A stretch of DNA of 64,000 bases from a virus. The notes beneath the pieces were generated by a model that searched no databases, was not told the DNA's origin, and was given only the letters and a program-made list of their open reading frames with translations. The position numbers were made by a program, and so were the translations under genes. Numbering within the stretch: the stretch's first letter is position 1; each line of letters starts with the position of its first letter. The stretch spans positions 1 through 64,000 of IMG/VR virus record IMGVR_UViG_3300010413_000096; one strand, given 5' to 3'. This document shows positions 46,933-54,673 of the stretch, piece by piece.

Positions 46933-48840
46933 ATGCAAACGGTGATTCTCAAAGTCACGAAGCTCATGGGGACGCCAGTTTTCACAGCGTTCTCCACGGA
47001 TATGCGCTTCGCAAAAGTGTACGGTGCAACACGCCTGGGTGAGAAAGACCCCTTGTGGTACTACCCTGCGTTCTACCCTGTCTACCGTCACGTGCTCAAC
47101 GACTTCAAAGTGTTGCAAGTGCCGCTGGAGCTGTCTGACACCGCCAAGAAAGTGGTGACGCAGCTCGATGAGTACGCCGAACGCATTGAGAAGCGAATAC
47201 TTCCGCCAGGATTTGAGTTCAAGACCAAGCCGTATGACCACCAGCTAGAAGGTCTGGTGCACGTCCTCTACAACTTCCGTGCGGCACTCTTCTACGCCTG
47301 TGGACTGGGGAAGACCAAGGTCGTCATCGATTGGCAGCGTGCCATTGGAGCCAAGCCGCTCATCTTGTGCCCCCGTGTGGTCGTCAAGGTGTGGCCATAC
47401 GAAGCGCAGCGCCATGGCTTCGAGCAGGAGTTCGCGGTCATCGATGCCAAATCGCGTGCGGAGAAGTTGACGCAGCTAACGGACGCCAAGAACTACCCTG
47501 GCATCGTCATCTCCTACGATTCCGCACGACGGTACTACGAAGAGCTGGCCAAGCTGCCGTACAACGCCATCGTGGCGGATGAATCGCACTATATAAAAGG
47601 TCACACGAGCAGCCGGTCCAAGGTGGCCATCGAGCTGAGCAAGAAAGCAAGCCGGCGCATCATCATGTCCGGGACGCCTTCTACGGGAGACCCGCGCGAT
47701 ATGTGGGCGCAGTTTCGCTTCTTATCACCGTGCTTCTTGTCCGAGCAGTTCTGGAAGTTCAAGGACACCTATTGCGAGACTGCGCCGCTCAACAAGCGCA
47801 TCGTGGTGGGTTACAAGAACCTGGATGTGCTCAACCGGCGTGTGAACATCGTGGCGCTTCGCAAAACCAAGGCGCAGTGTTTGGATTTGCCCACACGTCA
47901 AATCATCGATATCCCCATCGACCTCGAAGACCATCAGCGGAAAGTCTACAACACTCTCATCTTCACGGAAGAGTACGAGGTCATACGCACAGCGCTGGCG
48001 GAGGACAAACTTTTCACAGAGCAGGGCCTCATCGATGTGCCCAACGCAGCTATTCTGGTCAACAAGCTGCTTCAGGTTGCTTGCGGATTCGTCTACCTCA
48101 AACCCGATGAGCCACCTATCTGCGACGGTTGCGAACACCTGCGTGACTGCATCAACGAGGGCATCAAACCGTACACCGCTGCGTGCCAGGTCGATTCGAC
48201 ACCGCGTCCGCCAATTGTCGAGCGAATGAAAACGAACGCTAAGCTCGACATGCTCTTGATGAAGCTCGACGAGATTCTTGCTGAGCCGACGCACAAGTGC
48301 ATCGTCTGGTGTCAATTCTCCGCTGAGATGAATTGGGTGCAAGAAGCGGTTCAGGAGCACTGGAAAAAGACCAAACAGAATCACACGCTGGTGCGTGTGG
48401 ATGGCAGCACGGGTGCACCGGAGAAGCTCGTCAAGAAGTTCAACACGGACCCTGAATGTCGCGTCTATCTAGGCCAGGTGGAAACCGGTGTGGGCATCAC
48501 GCTGAACGCAGCGAACTACATGGTCTACTTCAGCTTGCCGTGGAAGCTCCTGGCGTACGACCAATCCATCGACCGCAACCATCGCGTTGGACAAGAACGT
48601 GACGTGGTGGTGTTTCGCTTGATAGCGCGCGGTACCATCGACGTGCACGTTGCACGTTCCTTGGCGCTGAAGCGCACGGTGTCCGAAACGATTGTCGCCA
48701 CTCTGCGGTGCGCTCAATGTGAACGGCAGAAGCGGTGCGAAGACCGAGGCGTGAGCCTCTTCGAGCCTGGCTGTCTCTACAAGCGCCAGGTCGCACGGCC
48801 AGTGGCACGTGCAAGGAGCATCAAAGAATGCCCGACATAA
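46933..48840 (+). CDS. SNF2-type (superfamily 2) DNA helicase/translocase
   Basis: The protein has 635 residues. Walker A is FYACGLGKTKVV (residues 120-131), the DExx box is DESH (about 216), motif III is MSGTP, and motif VI is QSIDRNHRVGQ (about residue 546), the classic SNF2 form. Between the two RecA-like lobes is a cysteine-containing insert (ICDGCEHLRDCINEG ... AAC), and the C-terminus has another (LRCAQCERQKRCEDRG). These could bind zinc or iron-sulphur. Such enzymes move along double-stranded DNA using ATP; in phages they take part in replication, recombination or repair. The gene overlaps the next one by 13 bases. Confidence 0.88.
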   Translation: MQTVILKVTKLMGTPVFTAFSTDMRFAKVYGATRLGEKDPLWYYPAFYPVYRHVLNDFKVLQVPLELSDTAKKVVTQLDEYAERIEKRILPPGFEFKTKPYDHQLEGLVHVLYNFRAALFYACGLGKTKVVIDWQRAIGAKPLILCPRVVVKVWPYEAQRHGFEQEFAVIDAKSRAEKLTQLTDAKNYPGIVISYDSARRYYEELAKLPYNAIVADESHYIKGHTSSRSKVAIELSKKASRRIIMSGTPSTGDPRDMWAQFRFLSPCFLSEQFWKFKDTYCETAPLNKRIVVGYKNLDVLNRRVNIVALRKTKAQCLDLPTRQIIDIPIDLEDHQRKVYNTLIFTEEYEVIRTALAEDKLFTEQGLIDVPNAAILVNKLLQVACGFVYLKPDEPPICDGCEHLRDCINEGIKPYTAACQVDSTPRPPIVERMKTNAKLDMLLMKLDEILAEPTHKCIVWCQFSAEMNWVQEAVQEHWKKTKQNHTLVRVDGSTGAPEKLVKKFNTDPECRVYLGQVETGVGITLNAANYMVYFSLPWKLLAYDQSIDRNHRVGQERDVVVFRLIARGTIDVHVARSLALKRTVSETIVATLRCAQCERQKRCEDRGVSLFEPGCLYKRQVARPVARARSIKECPT

Positions 48841-49469
48841 CACTCAGATACAAACAAGAAGAACTCGAGGACTTCATTCGCAAGATGTTGGCGGCCAAGG
48901 GTCTTCAGCCCGTGGACCGCATCGAGTTTCGTCCGCGCATCGTGAACGGGGAACCGCAGTCGTTCGACGTCATCATCGACTGCGAGCCCGGTCCGCTGTT
49001 GGAAGAATGTCCGATGTGCCAGACGAAGCTGAGCAACGGGGCACCTGTACCCCCAAAACCCGTGCGTACCGCTCCAGCAGGACGCGTAGAGACGCAGAAG
49101 CGCATCGACGAAGAAGAGAGCGAAGCTGCACCAGCCTATGCCGAAGAACGCGACTACCCTGCGGGTGACTTCCCCGTTGACCCTGAGACGCAGGAAGAGC
49201 AGGACCCCTCGCTCATCGACCCGGAACTCGGGGAGACGTTCGACCCTCCGTCGCCCGGAGAGGGCACGCCGTCCGTAACGGTATCCACCACGTCATCTAC
49301 GGATGACGACGATGAGGCCGGAGGCGGGTCGATGAAATCGCTGCTTGCGGCGAACCGGCGTCTCACAGCGCAGCGCGAACGCGAACTCGCGGAGCGCAAG
49401 AAGCAGAGCGGCGGTTCGCACATGGCTGGCGAATCGACTCGGCCACCGAAGCCCGGTGAAGGACTCTGA
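48828..49469 (+). CDS. Acidic hypothetical protein
   Basis: ATG 48828 follows AAGGAG with 9-base spacing and lies inside the end of the helicase gene; an upstream in-frame start is less well placed. The protein has 213 residues. Residues 1-65 form a folded domain (MPDITLRYKQEELEDFIRKM ... FDVIIDCEPG) with a CPMC pair. The rest is acidic low complexity (DEEESEAAPAYAEERDY, TSSTDDDDEAGGG) and a final basic coiled coil. Function is unknown. Its stop overlaps the next start (TGATG), so it is likely part of the replication operon. Confidence 0.65.
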   Translation: MPDITLRYKQEELEDFIRKMLAAKGLQPVDRIEFRPRIVNGEPQSFDVIIDCEPGPLLEECPMCQTKLSNGAPVPPKPVRTAPAGRVETQKRIDEEESEAAPAYAEERDYPAGDFPVDPETQEEQDPSLIDPELGETFDPPSPGEGTPSVTVSTTSSTDDDDEAGGGSMKSLLAANRRLTAQRERELAERKKQSGGSHMAGESTRPPKPGEGL

Positions 49470-50416
49470 TGGCTACACCTAAAAAAGGACGAGAGATGGA
49501 CCAGCCGATTATCGAGCTGACTCCTGAACTCGTCGAACAACTAGAGCGGAACAAACCCCCTGGCGGGTTCAAGCTTCCGCACGGCTACCTCAGCCATTCG
49601 CAAATCGAGATGTACTTGAAGTGCCCTCGGCAGTACTACTTCCGCTACATCCGTGATGAGAAACGACCTCCCGCTGTGGCGATGACGTTGGGCAGCAGCG
49701 CGCACAAAGCGGTGGAGACAACGCATCACCACATCGTGGACCACAAGACGCCTGCCCCTATCGAGATGGTCCTTGCGGCGTACTCCGATACCTTCGACAA
49801 GAAGGCGGTGGATGTGCCGGACGAAGAGTGGCAAGAAGAAGGAAACGACAAGGGTTCGGTGAAGGACGCGGGCGTACGCCTGGTCACTATCTACAATCGG
49901 GACTTTGCACCGTTGGTCAAGCCGCAAGTCAACAACGGTGTGCGGGGCATCGAGAAGAAAATCGAAGTATCTGTGGCGGGTGTCCCGATGGTTGGGTACA
50001 TCGACCTCATCGACACCAACGCCGACGCCATCATGTCGCCCGAAGAACGCGCGTTGCTTCAGGCCCACGGTGCCGATGTGCCCGAGATGTTTCGTACGGC
50101 CGTAACGGACTTCAAGACGAAGTCGAAGTCGGTCTCGCAAGCAGAGATTGACGGGTCCTTCCAGCTCACGTTCTACTCTTACGCGGAAGGCATCAGCATG
50201 GTCCGGTACGACCAGCTCCTTCGACAGAAGAAGCCGAAGGTCAAGCGGATGCACTCGCAACGCACACAAAAGGACTACGGCTGGATGAGCGAAATCGTGA
50301 GCAGCGTGGCGAAGGCCATCACTGCTGGAATCTTTCCACCCTGCGACCCTACGAGCTGGGCCTGCACGCCGAAGTGGTGCGGGTTCTACCATATGTGTCG
50401 CGGCAAGAAACGCTAG
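49469..50416 (+). CDS. RecB/Cas4-like PD-(D/E)XK nuclease with Fe-S cysteines
   Basis: This 315-residue protein resembles the AddB/Cas4 exonuclease family. It has the opening YLSHSQIEMYLKCPRQYYFR (C52), the helical His H79 (GSSAHKAVE), D179 in GYIDLID, the catalytic D214-F-K216 (VTDFKTKSK), a Gln motif (QLTFYSYAEG), and three C-terminal cysteines (CTPKWCGFYHMC). The four cysteines would hold a [4Fe-4S] cluster. Such enzymes digest DNA ends in recombination or generate single-strand tails. A second, different member lies at 56758-57543. Translation may also begin at Met10. Confidence 0.83.
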   Translation: MATPKKGREMDQPIIELTPELVEQLERNKPPGGFKLPHGYLSHSQIEMYLKCPRQYYFRYIRDEKRPPAVAMTLGSSAHKAVETTHHHIVDHKTPAPIEMVLAAYSDTFDKKAVDVPDEEWQEEGNDKGSVKDAGVRLVTIYNRDFAPLVKPQVNNGVRGIEKKIEVSVAGVPMVGYIDLIDTNADAIMSPEERALLQAHGADVPEMFRTAVTDFKTKSKSVSQAEIDGSFQLTFYSYAEGISMVRYDQLLRQKKPKVKRMHSQRTQKDYGWMSEIVSSVAKAITAGIFPPCDPTSWACTPKWCGFYHMCRGKKR

Positions 50417-50425
50417 GAGCGACTC

Positions 50426-51700
50426 ATGGACAAAAAGTACGTCGAACTGTTGACCGCAGACGAGGCCAAGATACGTGCCGACTTTGCCGAGCTATGGGAG
50501 GCCGCAGGGCAAGGAGCCATCACGCCCGACCAGGCGCATCGAACGTTGGACCTGCTGTACAAGCGGTCCATGCTGGACATCATCCACAAGTTGCCCGCCT
50601 ACGTGGAACACTATCCCGCGAAGATGGGGTATCGCGGACGGCTCAAGCACGTGGACGCGCTGTGGTGGGTTGACCACGCGACCGCTGGCATCAACGGCTG
50701 GGGCACCCTCGGGTGGTTCTCCAACAAGCTGCGCACGCACACGAAGAAGTTCACCGACAAAGCAGAGGCGGAGCGTTACGCCAAGAAGCGCAAGAGCAAG
50801 GTCGTGCAGAAGAGCGGGAAGTTCTACGTCTCGTGGCAAGGCTACGCCAACGCCATTACGCACTTCGTCGTGCTCCGCGACGGTACGCCGTTCATGATTC
50901 TGCCTATCGGTGACGGTTGCTGGGGCGAACCCAAACGCAACGGTGACGCCATCCAGGTCGAGATGGTGAATCCTCTCGTCGTCCGTCGTTCGGGCACCGG
51001 CTGGAACTTCTGGGCGGGCAAGATTCCCGACAGCATCGTGCAGTTGCAGCGCCCTGAAGAACTCGACCGCCGTTTCCGAGGTGCGTCGCACATGATGCCC
51101 TACCTCTGGGAACAAGTCATCACGAACATCAAGCTCAAGCGGCTCTGCGTCGCTGCGACCATGAAGCAGATGAAACCCGAGGACGTGGAGTTGACGCCTC
51201 GCATGGCCCTCGACCGCATGAGCCAGCACACCGACTGGCGCGAGAGCAAGTTCGACATGGGACCGCTCTGGCCCTTCGAGATGTGCAACAAGGCCGCGTT
51301 CGAAAACTACCCCATCGAGTCGTACAGCTTCTTCCAGGACTTCATCAAGGCGGGCGACATGGACCCGGTGGCGGACTACGACGAGGTGAAAGCTCTCGCG
51401 AAACAAGCCGAAAGCGAAGAGGAAGAGCACGACGTCTGGGACGACGACGAGACCATCGACTCGACCAAAGAGGTACAGGAAGCGCTCGTGCGGCTCTACG
51501 GCCCCGAGGCGCTGCCACGCTACGGGGTCGATGGGTCGATGGGCAAAGAGACCACCCACGCTGTGCGGCACTTCCAGGAGGACTGGAACAAGAACCACAG
51601 CAACGACCGCATCAAAGAGGACGGAATCCCTGGCGTGGTAACCTGCGCCAAACTCGAGACTGCGCTTGAACTGGCGCAGTTCACTACCACCCCCTTCTAA
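50426..51700 (+). CDS. Endolysin: N-acetylmuramoyl-L-alanine amidase with peptidoglycan-binding domain
   Basis: The protein has 424 residues. The amidase-2 core has the zinc His in ALWWVDHATAGINGW (H84), THFVVLRDGTPFMILPIGDG (H146), and NGDAIQVEMVNPLV (E179). The C-terminal domain (about residues 345-420) is a PG-binding-1 repeat: VQEALVRLYGPEALP, GVDGSMGKETTHAVRHFQ and GIPGVVTCAKLETAL. The enzyme cuts the bond between muramic acid and the stem peptide to release progeny. It lacks a signal peptide, so it needs a holin; the candidates are minus-strand at 35468-36163 and 11052-11348. Its position inside the replication operon rather than with the holin is unusual. Confidence 0.85.
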   Translation: MDKKYVELLTADEAKIRADFAELWEAAGQGAITPDQAHRTLDLLYKRSMLDIIHKLPAYVEHYPAKMGYRGRLKHVDALWWVDHATAGINGWGTLGWFSNKLRTHTKKFTDKAEAERYAKKRKSKVVQKSGKFYVSWQGYANAITHFVVLRDGTPFMILPIGDGCWGEPKRNGDAIQVEMVNPLVVRRSGTGWNFWAGKIPDSIVQLQRPEELDRRFRGASHMMPYLWEQVITNIKLKRLCVAATMKQMKPEDVELTPRMALDRMSQHTDWRESKFDMGPLWPFEMCNKAAFENYPIESYSFFQDFIKAGDMDPVADYDEVKALAKQAESEEEEHDVWDDDETIDSTKEVQEALVRLYGPEALPRYGVDGSMGKETTHAVRHFQEDWNKNHSNDRIKEDGIPGVVTCAKLETALELAQFTTTPF

Positions 51701-51715
51701 GAGGAGATACACAAC

Positions 51716-52141
51716 ATGAAAGTCACCATCACACTGAAGTGCGACCGCAGCGGGCGGACCGAGGATGTCCAAATCGACAGCGGTGAAATCGAGCAGTATG
51801 AGCAGATGCAACAGAAGCGCGAGGCGACGCTCCAGAAGATTCAGGAGTTCCTCGCGTCCATCCCGCCCGAGGACATGCCCGACCTCATCGCAGTCTATCG
51901 CGGCGACTTCCGCCACTTCATCAACGTGAGCAAGGAGTACTGCGACAAGCCCGTGGCGCGGTTGCTCGACCAGCTCTTCCACGCCAGCGACCCCAAGGCG
52001 CGGGCCAAGAAGGCGAAGAGCAGCAAGAACAAGAACAAGGATGCCAAAGGCAACGGCGCAAAAACGGCGAAAGATGGGGTAAAAGACAAGGCTTCCGCCA
52101 AGTCTAGCCCCGACGCCAATCCGCCTGCGGCCACGAAGTAG
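51716..52141 (+). CDS. Hypothetical protein with Lys/Ala-rich tail
   Basis: The protein has 141 residues starting MKVTITLKCDRSGRTEDVQI after AAGAGGAGATAC. Residues 1-95 are a small alpha/beta domain with a coiled coil (EIEQYEQMQQKREATLQKIQ). Residues 98-141 are Lys, Ala, Ser and Asn (AKKAKSSKNKNKDAKGNG), typical of disordered DNA-contacting tails. Function is unknown. Confidence 0.62.
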   Translation: MKVTITLKCDRSGRTEDVQIDSGEIEQYEQMQQKREATLQKIQEFLASIPPEDMPDLIAVYRGDFRHFINVSKEYCDKPVARLLDQLFHASDPKARAKKAKSSKNKNKDAKGNGAKTAKDGVKDKASAKSSPDANPPAATK

Positions 52142-52156
52142 CCCAAGGAGTTCGTC

Positions 52157-52342
52157 ATGTCCGAAGACCGGGAGTTCGAAAAGTACGGCGTCGAAGAAGT
52201 AGACGGCGGAGCGAAGACCGCGAGTGAGGGTACCGACCGCTTCTGTCCCTGGTGCGGCAAGAAGCTGGAGCGTATGGACACCACGAACGTTCTGAAGTGT
52301 CCAGAGCACGGTACCGCGCCGTTCGAGGGCACTCGTGAGTAG
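52157..52342 (+). CDS. Small zinc-ribbon protein
   Basis: The protein has 61 residues. CPWCGKKLERMD and VLKCPEHG give C-x2-C and C-x2-H pairs about 16 residues apart, a compact zinc ribbon. The N-terminus is acidic (MSEDREFEKYGVEEVDG). It overlaps the next gene by 8 bases. Small zinc ribbons of this type are frequent in phage early operons as adaptors or regulators; the target is unknown. Confidence 0.62.
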   Translation: MSEDREFEKYGVEEVDGGAKTASEGTDRFCPWCGKKLERMDTTNVLKCPEHGTAPFEGTRE

Positions 52343-52562
52343 CCGACGAGACAAAGTCACGCGCGAGATTCTCGAGCGCTACAAGCTGATTCGAGCCGTC
52401 CATACCTGCTACTACACGCAGCTAGACCGTGACATTCAGCAAGTAGCGCCCGAATTTTTCTTTCTTGTGAACGATATTCTCGAAGGCAAAGCCATCGATG
52501 AATCGCGTCTACGACATATCGACATGCGCCGTGTCGAAGAATTCCTGAAGGAGGACAAATGA
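52335..52562 (+). CDS. Small hypothetical helical protein
   Basis: The protein has 75 residues and begins with GTG at 52335, inside the end of the zinc-ribbon gene. The sequence is helical (EILERYKLIRAVHTCYYTQL, EFLKEDK) without known motifs. It is coupled by ATGA to the next gene. Tight coupling at both ends supports it as real. Confidence 0.55.
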   Translation: MSSRRDKVTREILERYKLIRAVHTCYYTQLDRDIQQVAPEFFFLVNDILEGKAIDESRLRHIDMRRVEEFLKEDK

Positions 52563-52951
52563 CAACTCGTTTGGACCAGGCGCTGGATGTACTCCATGCG
52601 TTTTCGTCGTCCGTCGCCAAAGCGACGCGACGGCGGCGACGTATACGGCGGGAGCACATCGAAACAGCCGTGAACGCCGTGTCGGCTCTAGCCTCTGCTG
52701 TGGCTGTGGTCGTGCCCCAGGCACGTCCGGCTGCGATGGCGATGGGTTCGTTGCAGAAAGCGGCCCCGTCTATCATCAGGGAACGCGAGCAACCCCAGTT
52801 GCACATCCCGCGTCCCGAGCTGGACCTGCTGGCTCGTTTGCAGTCGCTCGAAGCGCAGATTCCAACCACGACCGGTGAGCATCGCCTGCGCCTTGAAGCG
52901 CAGCGTGACATGCTGCTGAAACTCGTGGAGGACCACGAACAGTACAGATGA
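52559..52951 (+). CDS. Hypothetical protein with basic and hydrophobic segments
   Basis: The protein has 130 residues. An arginine-rich stretch (KATRRRRRIRREHIE) is followed by a hydrophobic Ala/Val segment (ALASAVAVVVPQARPAAMAM) and a C-terminal coiled coil (LDLLARLQSLEAQIP ... RLEAQRDMLLKLVEDH). It is coupled to both neighbours. Membrane association is possible but the hydrophobic segment is short. Function is unknown. Confidence 0.58.
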   Translation: MTTRLDQALDVLHAFSSSVAKATRRRRRIRREHIETAVNAVSALASAVAVVVPQARPAAMAMGSLQKAAPSIIREREQPQLHIPRPELDLLARLQSLEAQIPTTTGEHRLRLEAQRDMLLKLVEDHEQYR

Positions 52952-53589
52952 TTCTCACGGGACCTGAAATCCTTCGCCAACGGGCCGAAGGGCGCATCGC
53001 TATTGAGCCCTTCGACCCGAGGCTGATAAACCCCAACAGCTACAACCTGCGGTTGGCAGACACCCTACGGGTTTATCTGCCCCGAGGCGAGACCGAACTG
53101 AATGCCTGGATTCCGCACACGCAGTTCCCTGCGGCGAAGTTGGATTGTCGTGCCGACAATCCGACCTGGGCGTTCAAGATTCCGGAAGGAGGAATGACGC
53201 TTTACCCAGGTAAACTTTACCTGGGAGCGACCGTAGAGCGCACCGCATCGGACCACTTCGTACCGATGCTCGAAGGGCGTAGTTCGTTGGCACGCCTCGG
53301 CATTTCTGTGCACCAAACCGGTGGGTTCGGTGACATGGGCTTTGCCGGAAACTGGACGCTCGAGATTACTTGCGTAGAGCCTGTGGTCATCTACGCAGGT
53401 ATAGAGGTGTGTCAGGTGCAGTTTTGGACTGCGCAAGGAGCGCAGATGCTTTATGGTCGTCTAAAGCACAAACCCAGCAAGTACTATGAGCAAGTAGAAC
53501 CCACACCAAGCAAACTATTCACAGAGACAGGAGACACCGATGAACGAGACCGAGCTGACGGTCAAGAAGACCGAAGCGCCTCCGACTGA
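52948..53589 (+). CDS. dcd: dCTP deaminase (Dcd family)
   Basis: The protein has 213 residues. The opening MILTGPEILRQRAEGRIAI, NPNSYNLRLADTLRVYL and the active-site block EGRSSLARLGISVHQTGGFG with NWTLEI match dCTP deaminases of the dUTPase superfamily. The enzyme turns dCTP into dUTP, supplying a dTTP precursor or dUTP itself. The GFGDMGFAG loop replaces the usual TA..D.G..G, so fine activity is uncertain. The last 25 residues are an acidic tail that overlaps the parB-like start by 50 bases. A 21-bp palindrome lies in the coding sequence. Confidence 0.83.
   Translation: MILTGPEILRQRAEGRIAIEPFDPRLINPNSYNLRLADTLRVYLPRGETELNAWIPHTQFPAAKLDCRADNPTWAFKIPEGGMTLYPGKLYLGATVERTASDHFVPMLEGRSSLARLGISVHQTGGFGDMGFAGNWTLEITCVEPVVIYAGIEVCQVQFWTAQGAQMLYGRLKHKPSKYYEQVEPTPSKLFTETGDTDERDRADGQEDRSASD
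53205..53225. repeat. 21-bp palindrome upstream of the parB-like gene
   Basis: CCCAGGTAAA-C-TTTACCTGGG is a perfect palindrome. With the TTTAC at 53201 it forms three half-sites (TTTACC, GGTAAA, TTTACC) of the dispersed element. It lies within dcd, 315 bases before the parB-like ATG. Confidence 0.65.
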
Positions 53590-54673
53590 CGGAGCGGGTG
53601 GCAGCGTCGCCCCCGCGACCACGTCGGAGACGAAGAAGGCAGAACCGAAGAAGGCGGAAGCCAAGCCGGATTCCAAGAACGGAACCAAGGCCGCCGCCAA
53701 GCCCGCGCCGAAGCCGAAGAAGCCCAAGGCGAAGGCCAAGCCCGACGACGAGAACGCGGAGGTGACCTATCTGGCCCTCAGCGAAATCATCGTCGAGAAG
53801 GGCCGGAACCCGCGTCAGTACTACGACCGCGAGGCGCTGAAGAAGCTGTCCATCAGCCTCAAGCACATGGGCATGCTTCAGCCCATGGTGGTGCGCACCA
53901 AGCCGGACGACAAGAAGTACTACCTCGTCGCGGGCGAGCGGCGTTACCGCGCGGCCAAGCTCATCAAGATGAAGACGGTTCCGTGCGTCATCCGTGAGCT
54001 GATGTCGGACGCGCAGGTCGCCTACGCCCAGCACGCCGAGAACGCGCACCGCGAAGACCTCAACCCCATCGAGTACGCGCAGAGCATCGCGAACTTCATC
54101 GGGCAAGAGGTCGAGATGACCAACAAGAAGACCGGCCAGAGCCAGGTTGTCACGGTCAACGCCAAGATTGCGTCGGAGGTCTACAGCCTCTCGCAAGGCG
54201 CGGTGAGCCAGTACCTCGCGCTGCTCAAGCTCCCCCAGCCCATCCAGGAAGCTGTTCGCGATGGGAAGGTGAGCTTCGCCCAGGCGCGCATCATCTGCGG
54301 TGCCAAGGAGCACGACGACCAGATGGCTCTCTTCAAGGAGGTCATGTCGGGCGAAGCCAAGCGTGCGTCTGACGTGAAAGAAGCCGCCGAGAAGAAGCGC
54401 GCCAAACGGAGCGCCAAGGGCGAGGGCAAGAAAAAGCGGGGGCGTCCGGCGCAGACGGACGACGACATGCCCAGCGTTCGGCAGAACCTGGACACGGCGC
54501 TGGAGCGGCTGCGTACGGTCAAAATCGCGTCGCGCACCAAACCGGAGCTGCGCGAGAGCCTGGCCGTGAGCTACGAGCGCCATGAGCGCGCCAAGAGCGA
54601 CGAGAAGAAGCAGTACTACAAGGGGTTCATCGCAGCCCTGGAGTGGACTGCGGGCTTCCGGGACAAGCTCTAG
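53540..54673 (+). CDS. ParB-like DNA-binding protein
   Basis: The protein has 377 residues. Residues 1-75 are a Lys/Ala/Pro linker (AAAKPAPKPKKPKAKAKPDD). Residues 76-145 are the ParB/Srx domain, with NPRQYYDREALKKLSISLKH and the CTP-binding AGERRYRAAKL (about 131-141). EDLNPIEYAQSIANFIGQEV follows, then a helix-turn-helix near residue 215 (LSQGAVSQYLALLKLP). The C-terminal 130 residues are basic and helical. ParB proteins bind a palindromic site, slide on DNA as CTP clamps and segregate or organise DNA. No ParA is seen in the window. The stop shares CTAG with the convergent sigma gene. Confidence 0.85.
   Translation: MNETELTVKKTEAPPTDGAGGSVAPATTSETKKAEPKKAEAKPDSKNGTKAAAKPAPKPKKPKAKAKPDDENAEVTYLALSEIIVEKGRNPRQYYDREALKKLSISLKHMGMLQPMVVRTKPDDKKYYLVAGERRYRAAKLIKMKTVPCVIRELMSDAQVAYAQHAENAHREDLNPIEYAQSIANFIGQEVEMTNKKTGQSQVVTVNAKIASEVYSLSQGAVSQYLALLKLPQPIQEAVRDGKVSFAQARIICGAKEHDDQMALFKEVMSGEAKRASDVKEAAEKKRAKRSAKGEGKKKRGRPAQTDDDMPSVRQNLDTALERLRTVKIASRTKPELRESLAVSYERHERAKSDEKKQYYKGFIAALEWTAGFRDKL

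Noticed and set aside
50492-52360. A 622-codon minus-strand open frame
   Set aside because: It is the antisense of the endolysin and following small genes; Arg/Leu/Val/His-rich with no domain.
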